DNA from: UBA10649 sp963842725
Lineage (GTDB): Bacteria; Actinomycetota; Actinomycetes; S36-B12
Length of the DNA stretch: 64,000 nucleotides
Direction: 5' to 3'
NCBI GenBank assembly: GCA_963842725.1
Contig: CAWJHN010000004.1
Span: 310,001 to 374,000, forward strand
The notes below the pieces were generated by a model. It did no database searches. It was not told the DNA's origin and saw nothing but the letters and a program-made list of their open reading frames with translations. How positions within the stretch are numbered: the first letter of the stretch is position 1; each line of letters starts with the position of its first letter. This document shows positions 36,910 through 45,380 of this stretch, one piece after another. The translations under genes and the position numbers were made by a program.

Positions 36910-38379
36910 ATGTCCGTGACGTCCGAGGACCGCCAGACCAGTGGGCAGGCGAGTCGGATCGACCGCTGGTTCGAGGTCTCGGCTCGTGGCTCCACCTACG
37001 GACGTGAGGTGCGCGGCGGACTCGTCACCTTCTTCACGATGGCCTACATCGTCGTCCTGAACCCGCTGATCATCGGCACCGCAAAGGACATGAACGGCGA
37101 GTTCGTCGGCGGCACCACCGACGTGGCCCGCTCCATCGCCATGGTCACGGCCGCTACAGCCCTCGTCGCCGGGGTCATGACCATCGTGATGGGGGCGTGG
37201 GGGCGGTTCCCGATCGCCGTCGCCGCCGGACTCGGGCTGGTGCCGTTCGTCGCCTTCACACTCGCACCGCAGATGACCTGGCCGGACGCCATGGGCCTGG
37301 TGGTGCTCGAGGGCCTGGTCATCCTCGTCCTGGTGCTGACCGGCTTCCGATCAGCGGTCTTCACGGCGATACCCGAGCAGCTCAAGTACGCCATCGGCGT
37401 CGGCATCGGGCTGTTCATCACCATCATCGGCCTGGTCGACGCGGGCATCGTCCGCCCCGGCAACCCGCTGATCAGCTTCGGCATCTTCGGCGAGCTGCGG
37501 GGCTGGCCGATCTTCACCTTCTGCTTCGGCCTGCTGCTGACGATCGTCCTGGTGGTGCGCAAGGTCAAGGGCGCCATCCTGATCGGCATCCTGGTGACGA
37601 CGGTCGTGTCCATCGTCATCGAGGCGATCGCCGGGGCCGGGCCGAAGAGCGAGGACAACCCCCTCGGCTGGGGGCTGAACGTCCCCGCGGTGCCGGACCA
37701 GATGATCGCGTCACCGGACCTGGGCCTCCTCGGTCAGTTCAACCTCTTCGGCAGCTTCGAGATCATCGGCGTCCTCGCCTCGCTCCTCGCGATCTTCTCG
37801 CTGCTGCTCACCGACTTCTTCGACACCATGGGCACGTCCTTCGGCCTGGCGACCGAAGCCGGCCTGCTGGACGAGGACGGGCAGATTCCCCACTTCGAGA
37901 GCATCCTGGTCGTCGACTCCCTCTCGGCAGTCGCCGGCGGCGCCGCGTCGACGTCGAGCAACACCGCGTACATCGAGTCCGCAGCCGGCATCGGCGAGGG
38001 CGCGCGCACCGGGATCGCATCCCTGGTCACCGGCGCGCTCTTCCTGGTCGCGATGATGTTCTCGCCGCTCGTCACGATCATCCCCTACGAGGCGGCCACG
38101 CCGGCACTGGTCGTCGTCGGCTTCCTGATGATGACGCAGATCCGGCACATCGACTTCACCGACTACAGCATCGGCATCCCGGCCTTCCTGACCATCACGC
38201 TGATGCCGTTCACCTACTCGATCACCAACGGGATCGGCGCCGGCTTCGTCACGTGGGTCGTCATCAAGGTCTTCACGGGCCGGGTCCGCGACGTCAACTG
38301 GCTGATGTGGGTGGTCTCCGGTGCCTTCCTGTTCTACTTCGCGATCTACCCCATCGAGGTCCTGCTCGGGCTCAAGTAG
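36910..38379 (+). CDS. NCS2-family purine permease (AzgA type)
   Basis: A 489-residue transporter with about 12-14 membrane segments. The AzgA branch (adenine, guanine, hypoxanthine uptake) is indicated by GGLVTFFTMAYIVVLNP near the N-terminus, AVAAGLGLVPFVAFTLA, LLLTDFFDTMGTSFGLATEA and GGAASTSSNTAYIESAAGI. ATG 36910 is selected because GGAGG lies 6-10 nt upstream; an in-frame GTG at 36898 would place that site inside the gene. No purine enzyme adjoins it. Confidence 0.92.
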   Translation: MSVTSEDRQTSGQASRIDRWFEVSARGSTYGREVRGGLVTFFTMAYIVVLNPLIIGTAKDMNGEFVGGTTDVARSIAMVTAATALVAGVMTIVMGAWGRFPIAVAAGLGLVPFVAFTLAPQMTWPDAMGLVVLEGLVILVLVLTGFRSAVFTAIPEQLKYAIGVGIGLFITIIGLVDAGIVRPGNPLISFGIFGELRGWPIFTFCFGLLLTIVLVVRKVKGAILIGILVTTVVSIVIEAIAGAGPKSEDNPLGWGLNVPAVPDQMIASPDLGLLGQFNLFGSFEIIGVLASLLAIFSLLLTDFFDTMGTSFGLATEAGLLDEDGQIPHFESILVVDSLSAVAGGAASTSSNTAYIESAAGIGEGARTGIASLVTGALFLVAMMFSPLVTIIPYEAATPALVVVGFLMMTQIRHIDFTDYSIGIPAFLTITLMPFTYSITNGIGAGFVTWVVIKVFTGRVRDVNWLMWVVSGAFLFYFAIYPIEVLLGLK

Positions 38380-38386
38380 CGGGACG

Positions 38387-38392
38387 TAGGCT
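38387..38392 (+). promoter_or_regulatory. -10 for the 28-aa microprotein (leaderless)
   Basis: TAGGCT exactly 6 nt before ATG 38399, the same arrangement as at the XPB gene. Confidence 0.5.
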
Positions 38393-38398
38393 GCGGCC

Positions 38399-38485
38399 AT
38401 GGATCCCCGCAGCCGCCGCATCGTGACGCTGGCGGTCCTCATCTCGCTGACCGTCGTCGTGGTCGTCGCCGCGCTCTGGCGGTAG
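38399..38485 (+). CDS. 28-residue single-span membrane microprotein
   Basis: ATG 38399 to TAG 38485 encodes MDPRSRRIVTLAVLISLTV followed by VVVVAALWR: a basic N-terminus and one continuous hydrophobic helix of about 20 residues. A consensus-like TAGGCT sits 6 nt upstream, which argues that the frame is used. It ends 4 bp before the GTG of the next gene. No function can be assigned; such microproteins often bind larger membrane partners. Confidence 0.6.
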   Translation: MDPRSRRIVTLAVLISLTVVVVVAALWR

Positions 38486-38489
38486 CGGC

Positions 38490-39548
38490 GTGCGCTCGAC
38501 ACTGGCGACACGGGCGGGTGCCGCGCTCGCGGTCGGCGCCATCGCCCTGGTGACCGGGTTCGCGCCCGCAAGGGCCGCCGACCAGGCCACCGAGGTCTGC
38601 CGTTTCAGCGACGAGCGGCTGACGGAGATCAGCGGGATGACCACGTCCCTTCGGCATCCAGGCGTCCTGTGGGTGCACAACGACTCGTCCGGCGGTCCGC
38701 GCGTCTACGCGATCGACGCCGCCACCTGCTCGACGCTCGCGACCGTGACCATCGACGGGATCGACGCGCGCGACATCGAGGCCATCGCCGCGGGTCGGGA
38801 CGACAAGGGCCGGGCGGTGCTCTGGATCGCCGACATCGGCGACAACCTCGACTCGTGGGACGAGGTGCGGATCCACCGGGTCCGGGAGCCTGGCGTGCTT
38901 CGCGATCGCACGGTGACCGCCCGCACCTACCGGTTCACCTACTCGGACCGTCCGCACAACGCGGAGACGCTGCTCGCCGACCCGGACTCGGGGCAGCTCT
39001 GGGTGGTGACGCGGCAGCTGGCGCGCGGCACCCTCTATGCCCTTCCGGTGCCGCTCTCGCCCACGGGCGTCAACGTCGCCAGGCCGGTCCGCCGAGAGGG
39101 CGGGCTGGTGACCGATGGGGCCGTCAGTCCGGACGGATCGCGATACGTGCTCCGCGACTACGTCGACGCACTCGTCTTCGCCGGGCTGCCGCCCGGCACG
39201 CAGGAGCAGCGCGTCTACCTGCCGTTCCAGATGCAGGGCGAGGCGATCACGTGGACGCCGGACGGGCGGGCGCTCCTCACCGCGGGCGAGAAGGACGATC
39301 GACTGCTGCGCATCGAGGTGCCGGCAGAGACAGCGACGCCCGATGGCTCGCTGGGTCCCTCGTCGGGGGCATCGGCAACGGTGGGGCCGTCGGCGGGCTC
39401 CGATGCCGCCTCCGGCCGCGAGTCCAGTGTGCTGGGGTCCGGCTCGGGTGGCCGCGCCACCGTCGCGCTGGCGCTCGCGCTGGTCCTGGCCGCTGGCCTG
39501 GTGATCGCTATCGCCGAGTGGGCACGACGTCGGGCACGGGGCGGATGA
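38490..39548 (+). CDS. Secreted, C-terminally anchored propeller-like protein
   Basis: A 352-residue protein with a signal peptide (about residues 1-29, ending APARA), a body of about 260 residues with repeated beta-strand blades (TEISGMTTSLRHPGVLWVHN, AVLWIADIGDNLDSWDEV, QLWVVTRQLARGTLYALP), a Ser/Gly/Ala-rich linker and a C-terminal membrane span (VALALALVLAAGLVIAIAEW) followed by RRRARGG. It therefore hangs outside the membrane. The blades suggest a six- or seven-bladed propeller but no family or ligand is recognised. Its last 41 bp overlap the convergent MFS gene. Confidence 0.78.
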   Translation: MRSTLATRAGAALAVGAIALVTGFAPARAADQATEVCRFSDERLTEISGMTTSLRHPGVLWVHNDSSGGPRVYAIDAATCSTLATVTIDGIDARDIEAIAAGRDDKGRAVLWIADIGDNLDSWDEVRIHRVREPGVLRDRTVTARTYRFTYSDRPHNAETLLADPDSGQLWVVTRQLARGTLYALPVPLSPTGVNVARPVRREGGLVTDGAVSPDGSRYVLRDYVDALVFAGLPPGTQEQRVYLPFQMQGEAITWTPDGRALLTAGEKDDRLLRIEVPAETATPDGSLGPSSGASATVGPSAGSDAASGRESSVLGSGSGGRATVALALALVLAAGLVIAIAEWARRRARGG

Positions 39549-40707
39549 CCATGATGAGCAGGGCCACGCCCAGGAAGACGGGCACGAGCAGGAAGGCGAC
39601 GTGGAAGCCGACCGTGTCGGACAGGACGCCTAAGGCGAAGGGGGCCATCGCCCCGGCCACGCTGCCCGCCACCGAGGCCTGGGCCGAGGCGCGATCGGTG
39701 AGGCCGCCCGAGGAGCGGACGACCCGGGCGACGCCCAGTGGCCAGTGCACGCCGATACCCGCGCCGGTCAGGAAGAGCCCGGCGATCACCATGGGCCACT
39801 GCGTGAAGGTCCAGGCCACCAGGAAGGCGGCCAGGGCGACGAGGATCGAGAGCTTGAGGAGGATCTCGGTGGGGATGCGCTGCGCGAGTCGCGACCCCCA
39901 GAGGCGGCCGACCAGCATGCCGCCGGTGACCGCGGCGAGAGACGCGGCCGCGGCCGCCGGACCGAAGCCGCACCGCTCGCGCAGCAGGTCCGCCCCCCAG
40001 AAGGTGATCGAGAACTCGGCCGACAGGAAGCAGACGATGACGGCGAGCGACCACAGGACCCGGCGGGGCATGCGCCGGGAGTCCCGCTCGTGGTGCGCGG
40101 GACGCCGGGTGCCGAACACGTCGGCATCGCGTCCGCGCCAGATCTCGACGCCGACGAGGGCAACGACGACGACCCACATGCCGGCCCGCCAGCCGAGGAT
40201 CGTGGCGGCGCCGAGGCCGATGGCGAGCGGGGCCATCAGTCCGGCGAGCGATGCGAGGGCGTTGGCCTCCGTCAGGGACGCCGGACCCGCCTGACGCTGA
40301 TAGTCCAGCAGGAAGGCATTGACCGAGATCAGCAGCGCCGTGCCGAACAGGGCCGTCACGGCCGCACCGGCCAGCGTCACCGGCAGTTCGCCGGAGGGCA
40401 CCGTGTAGACCAGGACGCCGATCGCCGCGCCCACCGCGGCCATGCGCATGACGTGGCCGCGGCCCCATCGGTCGATGACCCGAGCGGTCAGGAGGGCGCC
40501 GATCAGCCCGCCGATCGCCAGCGTCGTTCCGTGCAGCGCGGCGACCGACCGGGTCGTCGCCTGCTCGTCACGGAGCAGGGCCTGCGTGGCGCCGAACCCG
40601 TAGAGGAACCACGCGTATGCGGAGAGCTGTGCGTAGGCGATCCAGGTCGGGCGGTCGTGCACCGGCCGCCCGGGGCCGGCCTGGGCGGCACTGGCCGCCC
40701 GCGTCAC
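39508..40707 (-). CDS. MFS transporter
   Basis: A 399-residue protein with about 12 hydrophobic segments. The MFS signature between helices 2 and 3 is present as LLTARVIDRWGRGHVMRMAAVG, and a related loop LVGRLWGSRLAQRIP lies in the second half. GTG 40707 overlaps the serC stop (GTGA), so the transporter is translated with serC. A similar MFS gene accompanies this locus in mycobacteria (from memory), but its substrate is unknown to me. Confidence 0.82.
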   Translation of the reverse strand: MTRAASAAQAGPGRPVHDRPTWIAYAQLSAYAWFLYGFGATQALLRDEQATTRSVAALHGTTLAIGGLIGALLTARVIDRWGRGHVMRMAAVGAAIGVLVYTVPSGELPVTLAGAAVTALFGTALLISVNAFLLDYQRQAGPASLTEANALASLAGLMAPLAIGLGAATILGWRAGMWVVVVALVGVEIWRGRDADVFGTRRPAHHERDSRRMPRRVLWSLAVIVCFLSAEFSITFWGADLLRERCGFGPAAAAASLAAVTGGMLVGRLWGSRLAQRIPTEILLKLSILVALAAFLVAWTFTQWPMVIAGLFLTGAGIGVHWPLGVARVVRSSGGLTDRASAQASVAGSVAGAMAPFALGVLSDTVGFHVAFLLVPVFLGVALLIMVIRPVPDVVPTRR

Positions 40708-41837
40708 GAAAGCTGGCTGATGACGTTGTCGATGCAGGCGGTGAGTGCGCGCACGTCGTCCGGCTCGACCGACGGGAAGACGGCCACGCGCAACTGGTTG
40801 CGGCCCAGCTTGCGGTAGGGCTCGGTGTCGACGACGCCGTTGCGTCGCAACGCCTTGCAGATCGCGGTGGCGTCGATGGAGTCGTCGATGTCGATCGTCG
40901 CGACGACGGCCGATCGCAGTGCCGGGTCGGCGACGAACGGCGTGGCCACGTCGCTGGCGGCGGCCCAGTCGTAGAGCACGCCCGAGGACTCCGCCGTGCG
41001 CGCCGTGCACCAGCCGAGGCCTCCGTTGGCGTTGAACCAGTCGACCTGCTCGGCCATCAGGAAGATCGTGGCGAGCGCCGGGGTGTTGTACGTCTGGTCG
41101 AGGCGGGAGTTGTCGATCGCGGTCTGCAGGTCGAGGAAGTCGGGGATCCAGCGGCCGGAGGCCTTGACCTGCGCCGCCCGGTCGATGGCCGCGGGGGACA
41201 TCAGGGCGAACCACAGGCCGCCGTCCGACCCGAAGTTCTTCTGCGGGGCGAAGTAGTAGGTGTCGAAGTCGGCGGCGTCGACGGCAAGCCCGCCGGCGCC
41301 GCTCGTGGCGTCGAAGACCATCAGCGCATCGGCGTCCGCGCCGGCGACGCGCACGGGGCGCACGGCCACGCCGGTGGACGTCTCGTTGTGGGGGCTGCAG
41401 TACGCATCGACGCCGGACTCGGCCGTGAACACGGGCGCCGAGCCCGGGTCGGACGTCAGGATCGTCGGCGCGCCGAGGTGCGGCGCCTTCTTGACGCCGT
41501 TGGCGAACTTGGCGCCGAACTCCCCGAACGACAGGAACTGGGCGCGGTCGCGGATGAGCCCGAAGGCGGCGACGTCCCAGAACGCCGTGGACCCGCCGTT
41601 GCCCAGGACGACCTCGTAGCCCTCAGGCAGCGAGAACAGGTCGGCCAGCCCGGTGCGCAGGCGGCCGACCTGGGACTTGACGGTCTTCTGCCGGTGCGAC
41701 GTGCCGAGGTAGGTCTGCCAGACGGCCGACAGGGCGTCGACCTGGGCCTTGCGCACCCGTGAGGGTCCGGACCCGAAGCGGCCGTCGGCCGGGAGGAGGT
41801 TTGCGGGGATGGTGATGTCTTCCGGCAAAGTGGCCAC
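40704..41837 (-). CDS. serC: Phosphoserine aminotransferase
   Basis: A 377-residue PLP aminotransferase of serine biosynthesis, converting 3-phosphohydroxypyruvate and glutamate to phosphoserine. The PLP lysine is in YYFAPQKNFGSDGGLW, the N-terminal FGSGPSRVRKAQV and GTSHRQKTVKSQVG segments mark the actinobacterial SerC branch, and the phosphate-binding region is VVLGNGGSTAFWD. GTG 41837 has GGAGAG nearby (leadered). It follows citrate synthase by 38 bp on the same strand and overlaps the MFS gene. Confidence 0.95.
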   Translation of the reverse strand: MATLPEDITIPANLLPADGRFGSGPSRVRKAQVDALSAVWQTYLGTSHRQKTVKSQVGRLRTGLADLFSLPEGYEVVLGNGGSTAFWDVAAFGLIRDRAQFLSFGEFGAKFANGVKKAPHLGAPTILTSDPGSAPVFTAESGVDAYCSPHNETSTGVAVRPVRVAGADADALMVFDATSGAGGLAVDAADFDTYYFAPQKNFGSDGGLWFALMSPAAIDRAAQVKASGRWIPDFLDLQTAIDNSRLDQTYNTPALATIFLMAEQVDWFNANGGLGWCTARTAESSGVLYDWAAASDVATPFVADPALRSAVVATIDIDDSIDATAICKALRRNGVVDTEPYRKLGRNQLRVAVFPSVEPDDVRALTACIDNVISQLS

Positions 41838-41875
41838 GAACGGTTCTCTCCAGTGCTATAGGCGACGCGACCAGC

Positions 41876-43003
41876 CTAGTTGGTCGGCGTGTAGCCGGTC
41901 GGAGCGACCATCTTGGCGTCCCAGCCGGGCACCTGCTCAGGCCTGCGCGGCGCCGGACCGACGTATCGGGCGGACGGCCGGATGAGGCGACCGGTCCGCT
42001 TCTGCTCGAGGATGTGCGCGCTCCACCCCGCCAGGCGGGCGCACGTGAACATCGACGTGAACATGTTGGCCGGCACCTCCGCGAAGTCCAGCATGATCGC
42101 TGCCCAGAACTCGACGTTGGTCTCCAGGACGCGGTCCGGCCGGCGCGCGGCGAGCTCGGACAGTGCGGCCTGCTCGAGGGCGATCGCGACCTCGTACCGG
42201 GGCGCATTGAGGTCGCGAGCCGTGCGTCGCAGGACCTTCGCCCGCGGGTCCTGTGCCCGGTAGACGCGGTGACCGAATCCCATCAGCCGCTCGCCGCGGT
42301 CGAGGACGCCCTTGACGTAGCCCTCGGCGTCGCCGGTGCGCTCGATCTCCTCGATCATGTACAGGACGCGGGAGGGCGCGCCGCCGTGCAACGGCCCGCT
42401 CATCGCCCCGACGGCGCCCGAGATGGAGGCCGCGACGTCGGCGCCGGTCGATGCGATGACGCGCGCGGTGAAGGTGGAGGCGTTCATGCCGTGCTCGGCG
42501 GCCGAGACGAAGTAGGCGTCGACGGCCTGCACGTGCCGGGGATCGGGGTCGCCGCGCCAACGCCGCATGAACCGCTCGGTGACCGTCTTGGCCTCGTCGA
42601 TGTGCGACTGGGGCACCATCGGACGGCCGATGCCCCGCGCCGACTGGGCGACGAAGGACAGGGCCATGACCGAGACGTGGGCGAGATTCTCGCGCGCCAT
42701 ATCGTCGTCGATGTCGAGAAGCGGCTGGAGTCCCCAGGCGGGGGCGAGCATGGCGATGGCCGACTGCACGTCGACGCGGACGTCGCCGGAGTGGATCGGG
42801 ATGGGGAACGGCTCGGCCGGCGGAAGCCCCGGGTTGAACTCGTTGTCGACGAGGAGACCCCAGACGTTGCCGAACGACACGCGCCCGACCAGATCCTCGA
42901 TGTCGACGCCCCGGTAGCGCAGGGCGCTGCCATCGCGGTCCGGTTCGGCGATCTGGGTCTCGAAAGCGACGACCCCTTCCAGACCAGGCACGAAGTCGGC
43001 CAT
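41876..43003 (-). CDS. Citrate synthase (short CitA type)
   Basis: A 375-residue citrate synthase, condensing acetyl-CoA and oxaloacetate. Active-site regions are AEHGMNASTFTARVIAST (His), GPLHGGAPSRV (His), MGFGHRVYRAQDPRA (His/Arg) and the Asp in MLDFAEVPANMF. The short N-terminus resembles the second citrate synthase (CitA) of mycobacteria rather than the longer GltA. ATG 43003 has GGAGGGAG upstream. A 76-bp gap separates it from divergent pdxH. Confidence 0.93.
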   Translation of the reverse strand: MADFVPGLEGVVAFETQIAEPDRDGSALRYRGVDIEDLVGRVSFGNVWGLLVDNEFNPGLPPAEPFPIPIHSGDVRVDVQSAIAMLAPAWGLQPLLDIDDDMARENLAHVSVMALSFVAQSARGIGRPMVPQSHIDEAKTVTERFMRRWRGDPDPRHVQAVDAYFVSAAEHGMNASTFTARVIASTGADVAASISGAVGAMSGPLHGGAPSRVLYMIEEIERTGDAEGYVKGVLDRGERLMGFGHRVYRAQDPRAKVLRRTARDLNAPRYEVAIALEQAALSELAARRPDRVLETNVEFWAAIMLDFAEVPANMFTSMFTCARLAGWSAHILEQKRTGRLIRPSARYVGPAPRRPEQVPGWDAKMVAPTGYTPTN

Positions 43004-43079
43004 GGGTTCTCCCTCCGGTGCGGATCGACGTCTCGGCGCCCATTCAACATCGGTCGGCGAATCGTGGTGAGATCGGGTC

Positions 43080-43787
43080 ATGAGTTCGAACGAATCAGGG
43101 GTCCGGGGAGTGTCGCCGGGCGCGCCCGAGCTGCGGATCGCCTACGACCTCGGCACGCTCTCCGAGGCCGACCTGCTCGCATCGCCGCTCGAGCAGTTCC
43201 GCAGCTGGTTCGCCGTCGCCGTCGACGCGGGGCTGCAGGAGCCGAACGCCATGATCCTCGCCACGGCCGACCACGAGGGCCAGCCGAGCACCCGGACCGT
43301 CCTGCTCAAGGACGTCGACGAGCGCGGCTTCGTCTTCTACACCAACCTGGAGTCGCGCAAGAGCCGGGAACTCGCCGTCAATCCGCGCGCATCGCTGGTG
43401 TTCCCGTGGCTCGCCCTGCACCGTCAGGTGGTCGTCGTGGGCAGCGCCGAGCTGGTCGGTCGCGCCGAGGTGGACGAGTACTTCGCGAGCCGCCCGCACG
43501 GGTCCCGCCTGGGCGCGTGGAGCAGCCATCAGTCCGCCGTCATCGACGGCCGCGAAGAACTGGACCGGCACTACGCCGAGCTCGTGCGGCAGTACCCCGA
43601 AGGGACCGCCATCCCCGTCCCGGACGCCTGGGGTGGCTGGCTGGTGCGACCCTCGGAGATCGAGTTCTGGCAGGGCCGCCCGTCGCGGCTGCACGATCGG
43701 CTGCGCTTCCGCGCCAGCGAGGCGGCGCCGGATCCGGTCGACCTCGGCCGGCCCGAGCACTGGCGGGTCGAGCGCCTGTCTCCGTAG
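43080..43787 (+). CDS. pdxH: Pyridoxamine 5'-phosphate oxidase
   Basis: A 235-residue FMN enzyme making pyridoxal phosphate. FMN and substrate motifs are PSTRTVLLKDVDERGFVFYTN, ESRKSRELAVNPRAS and the terminal EFWQGRPSRLHDRLRF. Its product is the cofactor of SerC encoded on the other strand nearby, although no regulation links them visibly. Length is normal for actinobacteria, with about 25 extra N-terminal residues before LRIAYD. Confidence 0.95.
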   Translation: MSSNESGVRGVSPGAPELRIAYDLGTLSEADLLASPLEQFRSWFAVAVDAGLQEPNAMILATADHEGQPSTRTVLLKDVDERGFVFYTNLESRKSRELAVNPRASLVFPWLALHRQVVVVGSAELVGRAEVDEYFASRPHGSRLGAWSSHQSAVIDGREELDRHYAELVRQYPEGTAIPVPDAWGGWLVRPSEIEFWQGRPSRLHDRLRFRASEAAPDPVDLGRPEHWRVERLSP

Positions 43788-43803
43788 CCCCTGACCGGGC
43801 CGG

Positions 43804-43809
43804 TAGGTT
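43804..43809 (+). promoter_or_regulatory. -10 of the second MFS gene (leaderless)
   Basis: TAGGTT ends 8 nt before ATG 43818; no ribosome-binding site intervenes. Confidence 0.5.
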
Positions 43810-43817
43810 CCGCTGAC

Positions 43818-45077
43818 ATGGCCCGCCTGTTCGCCGACCTGACGCCGCTGCGGGTGAGCGCGCCCTACCGGCGCCTCTGGGCGGCGCTGGGCATCAGCAA
43901 CATCGGCCAGCAGATGACGTCGGTGGCCGTGGGCCTGCAGATCTGGGACATCACCAACTCCAGCCTCATGGTGGGCCTGGTCGGGCTGGCCCAGCTCGTC
44001 CCCCTGATCGGGTTCGGCCTCTATGGGGGCACGCTCTCGGACGCGCATGACCGACGCGTCGTGGGGCTGATCACCGCCACGGGCCTGTGGGGCTGCTCGA
44101 TGCTGTTCCTCGCCCAGTCGCTCGCGCACCTCGAGTCGGTGGCGCTGCTCTACGTCGTCGTCGCGATCCAGTCCGCCTTCTTCGCGGTGGGCAACCCTGC
44201 CCGCCAGGCGATCATCCCCCGCCTGGTGCCCCGCGAGCTGCTGCCGGCCGCCAACGCCCTGGGCATGGTGACCTGGAACATCGGATTCACCCTCGGGCCG
44301 CTCATGGGCGGGCTCCTGGTCGCCGCCACCGGGACGGTCACGACGCCCTACGCCGTCGACGTCGTCGCCTTCGGCGTCGTCGTCTGGGCCATGTTCCGAC
44401 TGCCCAGCCTGCCGCCGATCGTCGAGGCCGGACGGGAGCGGCCACGGGCCGGCTGGACGGCGGTTCGGGAGGCCTTCGCGTTCCTCAAGGGCAAGCTGAA
44501 CCTGCAGATGACGTTCTACGAGGACATCGTCGCCATGGTGTTCGGGATGCCGAGAGCGCTGTTCCCGGCGATCGCTGCGCAGTGGTACGGCGGATCCACG
44601 CGTGACGTCGCCCTGGTCCTCGGACTGCTGTCCGCCGCCCCAGCGGCGGGCGCCCTCGTGTCCGGGGTGTTCTCCGGTCCACTGGGCGGCGTCCGCTACC
44701 AGGGACGCGCCATCGTGGGCGCCATCGTGGTCTGGGGCGCGGCGATCGTCTGCTTCGGGCTGGTGCGCTGGCTGCCGCTCGCCCTGCTCCTCCTCGCGCT
44801 CGCCGGCGCGGCCGACAACGTGTCCGCGGTGTTCCGGTCGACGATCCTGCAGGCCGCCACGCCGGACGAGTATCGCGGACGGCTGCAGGGCGTGTTCACG
44901 GTCGTCGTGGCGGGCGGTCCCAGGCTGGGCGACGTCGAGGCCGGAGTCGTCGCCGCGCTGGCCGGGGAGGCGTTCTCCGTCATCTCCGGAGGAGTGGCGT
45001 GCATCGCGCTCGCGCTGGGGCTGGCCGCGAAGTTCCCCGGGTTCGTGCGCTACGACGCCCGCCACCCGGTGCCCTGA
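43818..45077 (+). CDS. MFS exporter, EntS-like
   Basis: A 419-residue transporter with 12 hydrophobic segments in the MFS_3/EntS pattern: YRRLWAALGISNIGQQMTSV at the start, YGGTLSDAHDRRVVGLIT between helices 2 and 3, AIIPRLVPRELLPAANALG at helix 5, and TPDEYRGRLQGVFTVV near the end. EntS exports the siderophore enterobactin, while relatives export macrolides, so substrate is open. No siderophore synthesis genes are nearby. It ends 9 bp from the convergent ParA-partner gene. Confidence 0.85.
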   Translation: MARLFADLTPLRVSAPYRRLWAALGISNIGQQMTSVAVGLQIWDITNSSLMVGLVGLAQLVPLIGFGLYGGTLSDAHDRRVVGLITATGLWGCSMLFLAQSLAHLESVALLYVVVAIQSAFFAVGNPARQAIIPRLVPRELLPAANALGMVTWNIGFTLGPLMGGLLVAATGTVTTPYAVDVVAFGVVVWAMFRLPSLPPIVEAGRERPRAGWTAVREAFAFLKGKLNLQMTFYEDIVAMVFGMPRALFPAIAAQWYGGSTRDVALVLGLLSAAPAAGALVSGVFSGPLGGVRYQGRAIVGAIVVWGAAIVCFGLVRWLPLALLLLALAGAADNVSAVFRSTILQAATPDEYRGRLQGVFTVVVAGGPRLGDVEAGVVAALAGEAFSVISGGVACIALALGLAAKFPGFVRYDARHPVP

Positions 45078-45086
45078 GCGACCCGA

Positions 45087-45380
45087 TCAGCGGCTGCCGC
45101 GCTCGCGCAGTGCCTCGGCCACGAGCGCATCGACCGTCATGCCGCGCCGCTGCGCCTCGGCCCGGACGGCCTTGCGCAGGGACTTGGGCACCTGGACGCC
45201 CAGGTCGACGAGCTTGTCCTTGTCGGGGGATCCGATCGAGTCGCCGGTGCTCGCGCCGCGGCGCAGCAGGGATGGCTCGTCCGCGATGTGCGCAGGGGCC
45301 GTCGGGTGCAGGTCGGCGTCGCCGGCCTTGCGCAGCGCGGGCCGGGCGACCCTCGCGTCGGTCGACGGGTTCTTGGTCAT
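45087..45380 (-). CDS. Small ParA-partner protein, ribbon-helix-helix-like
   Basis: A 97-residue protein. The first ~60 residues are polar and probably disordered (MTKNPSTDARVARPALRKAG and so on). The last ~35 (VDLGVQVPKSLRKAVRAEAQ, then GMTVDALVAEALRERG) fit a ribbon-helix-helix DNA-binding fold, with the strand VDLGVQVP followed by two helices. ATG 45380 overlaps the parA stop by 4 bp. Small proteins of this type bind their cognate ParA and can act as adaptor, nucleoid binder or autorepressor. Confidence 0.8.
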   Translation of the reverse strand: MTKNPSTDARVARPALRKAGDADLHPTAPAHIADEPSLLRRGASTGDSIGSPDKDKLVDLGVQVPKSLRKAVRAEAQRRGMTVDALVAEALRERGSR

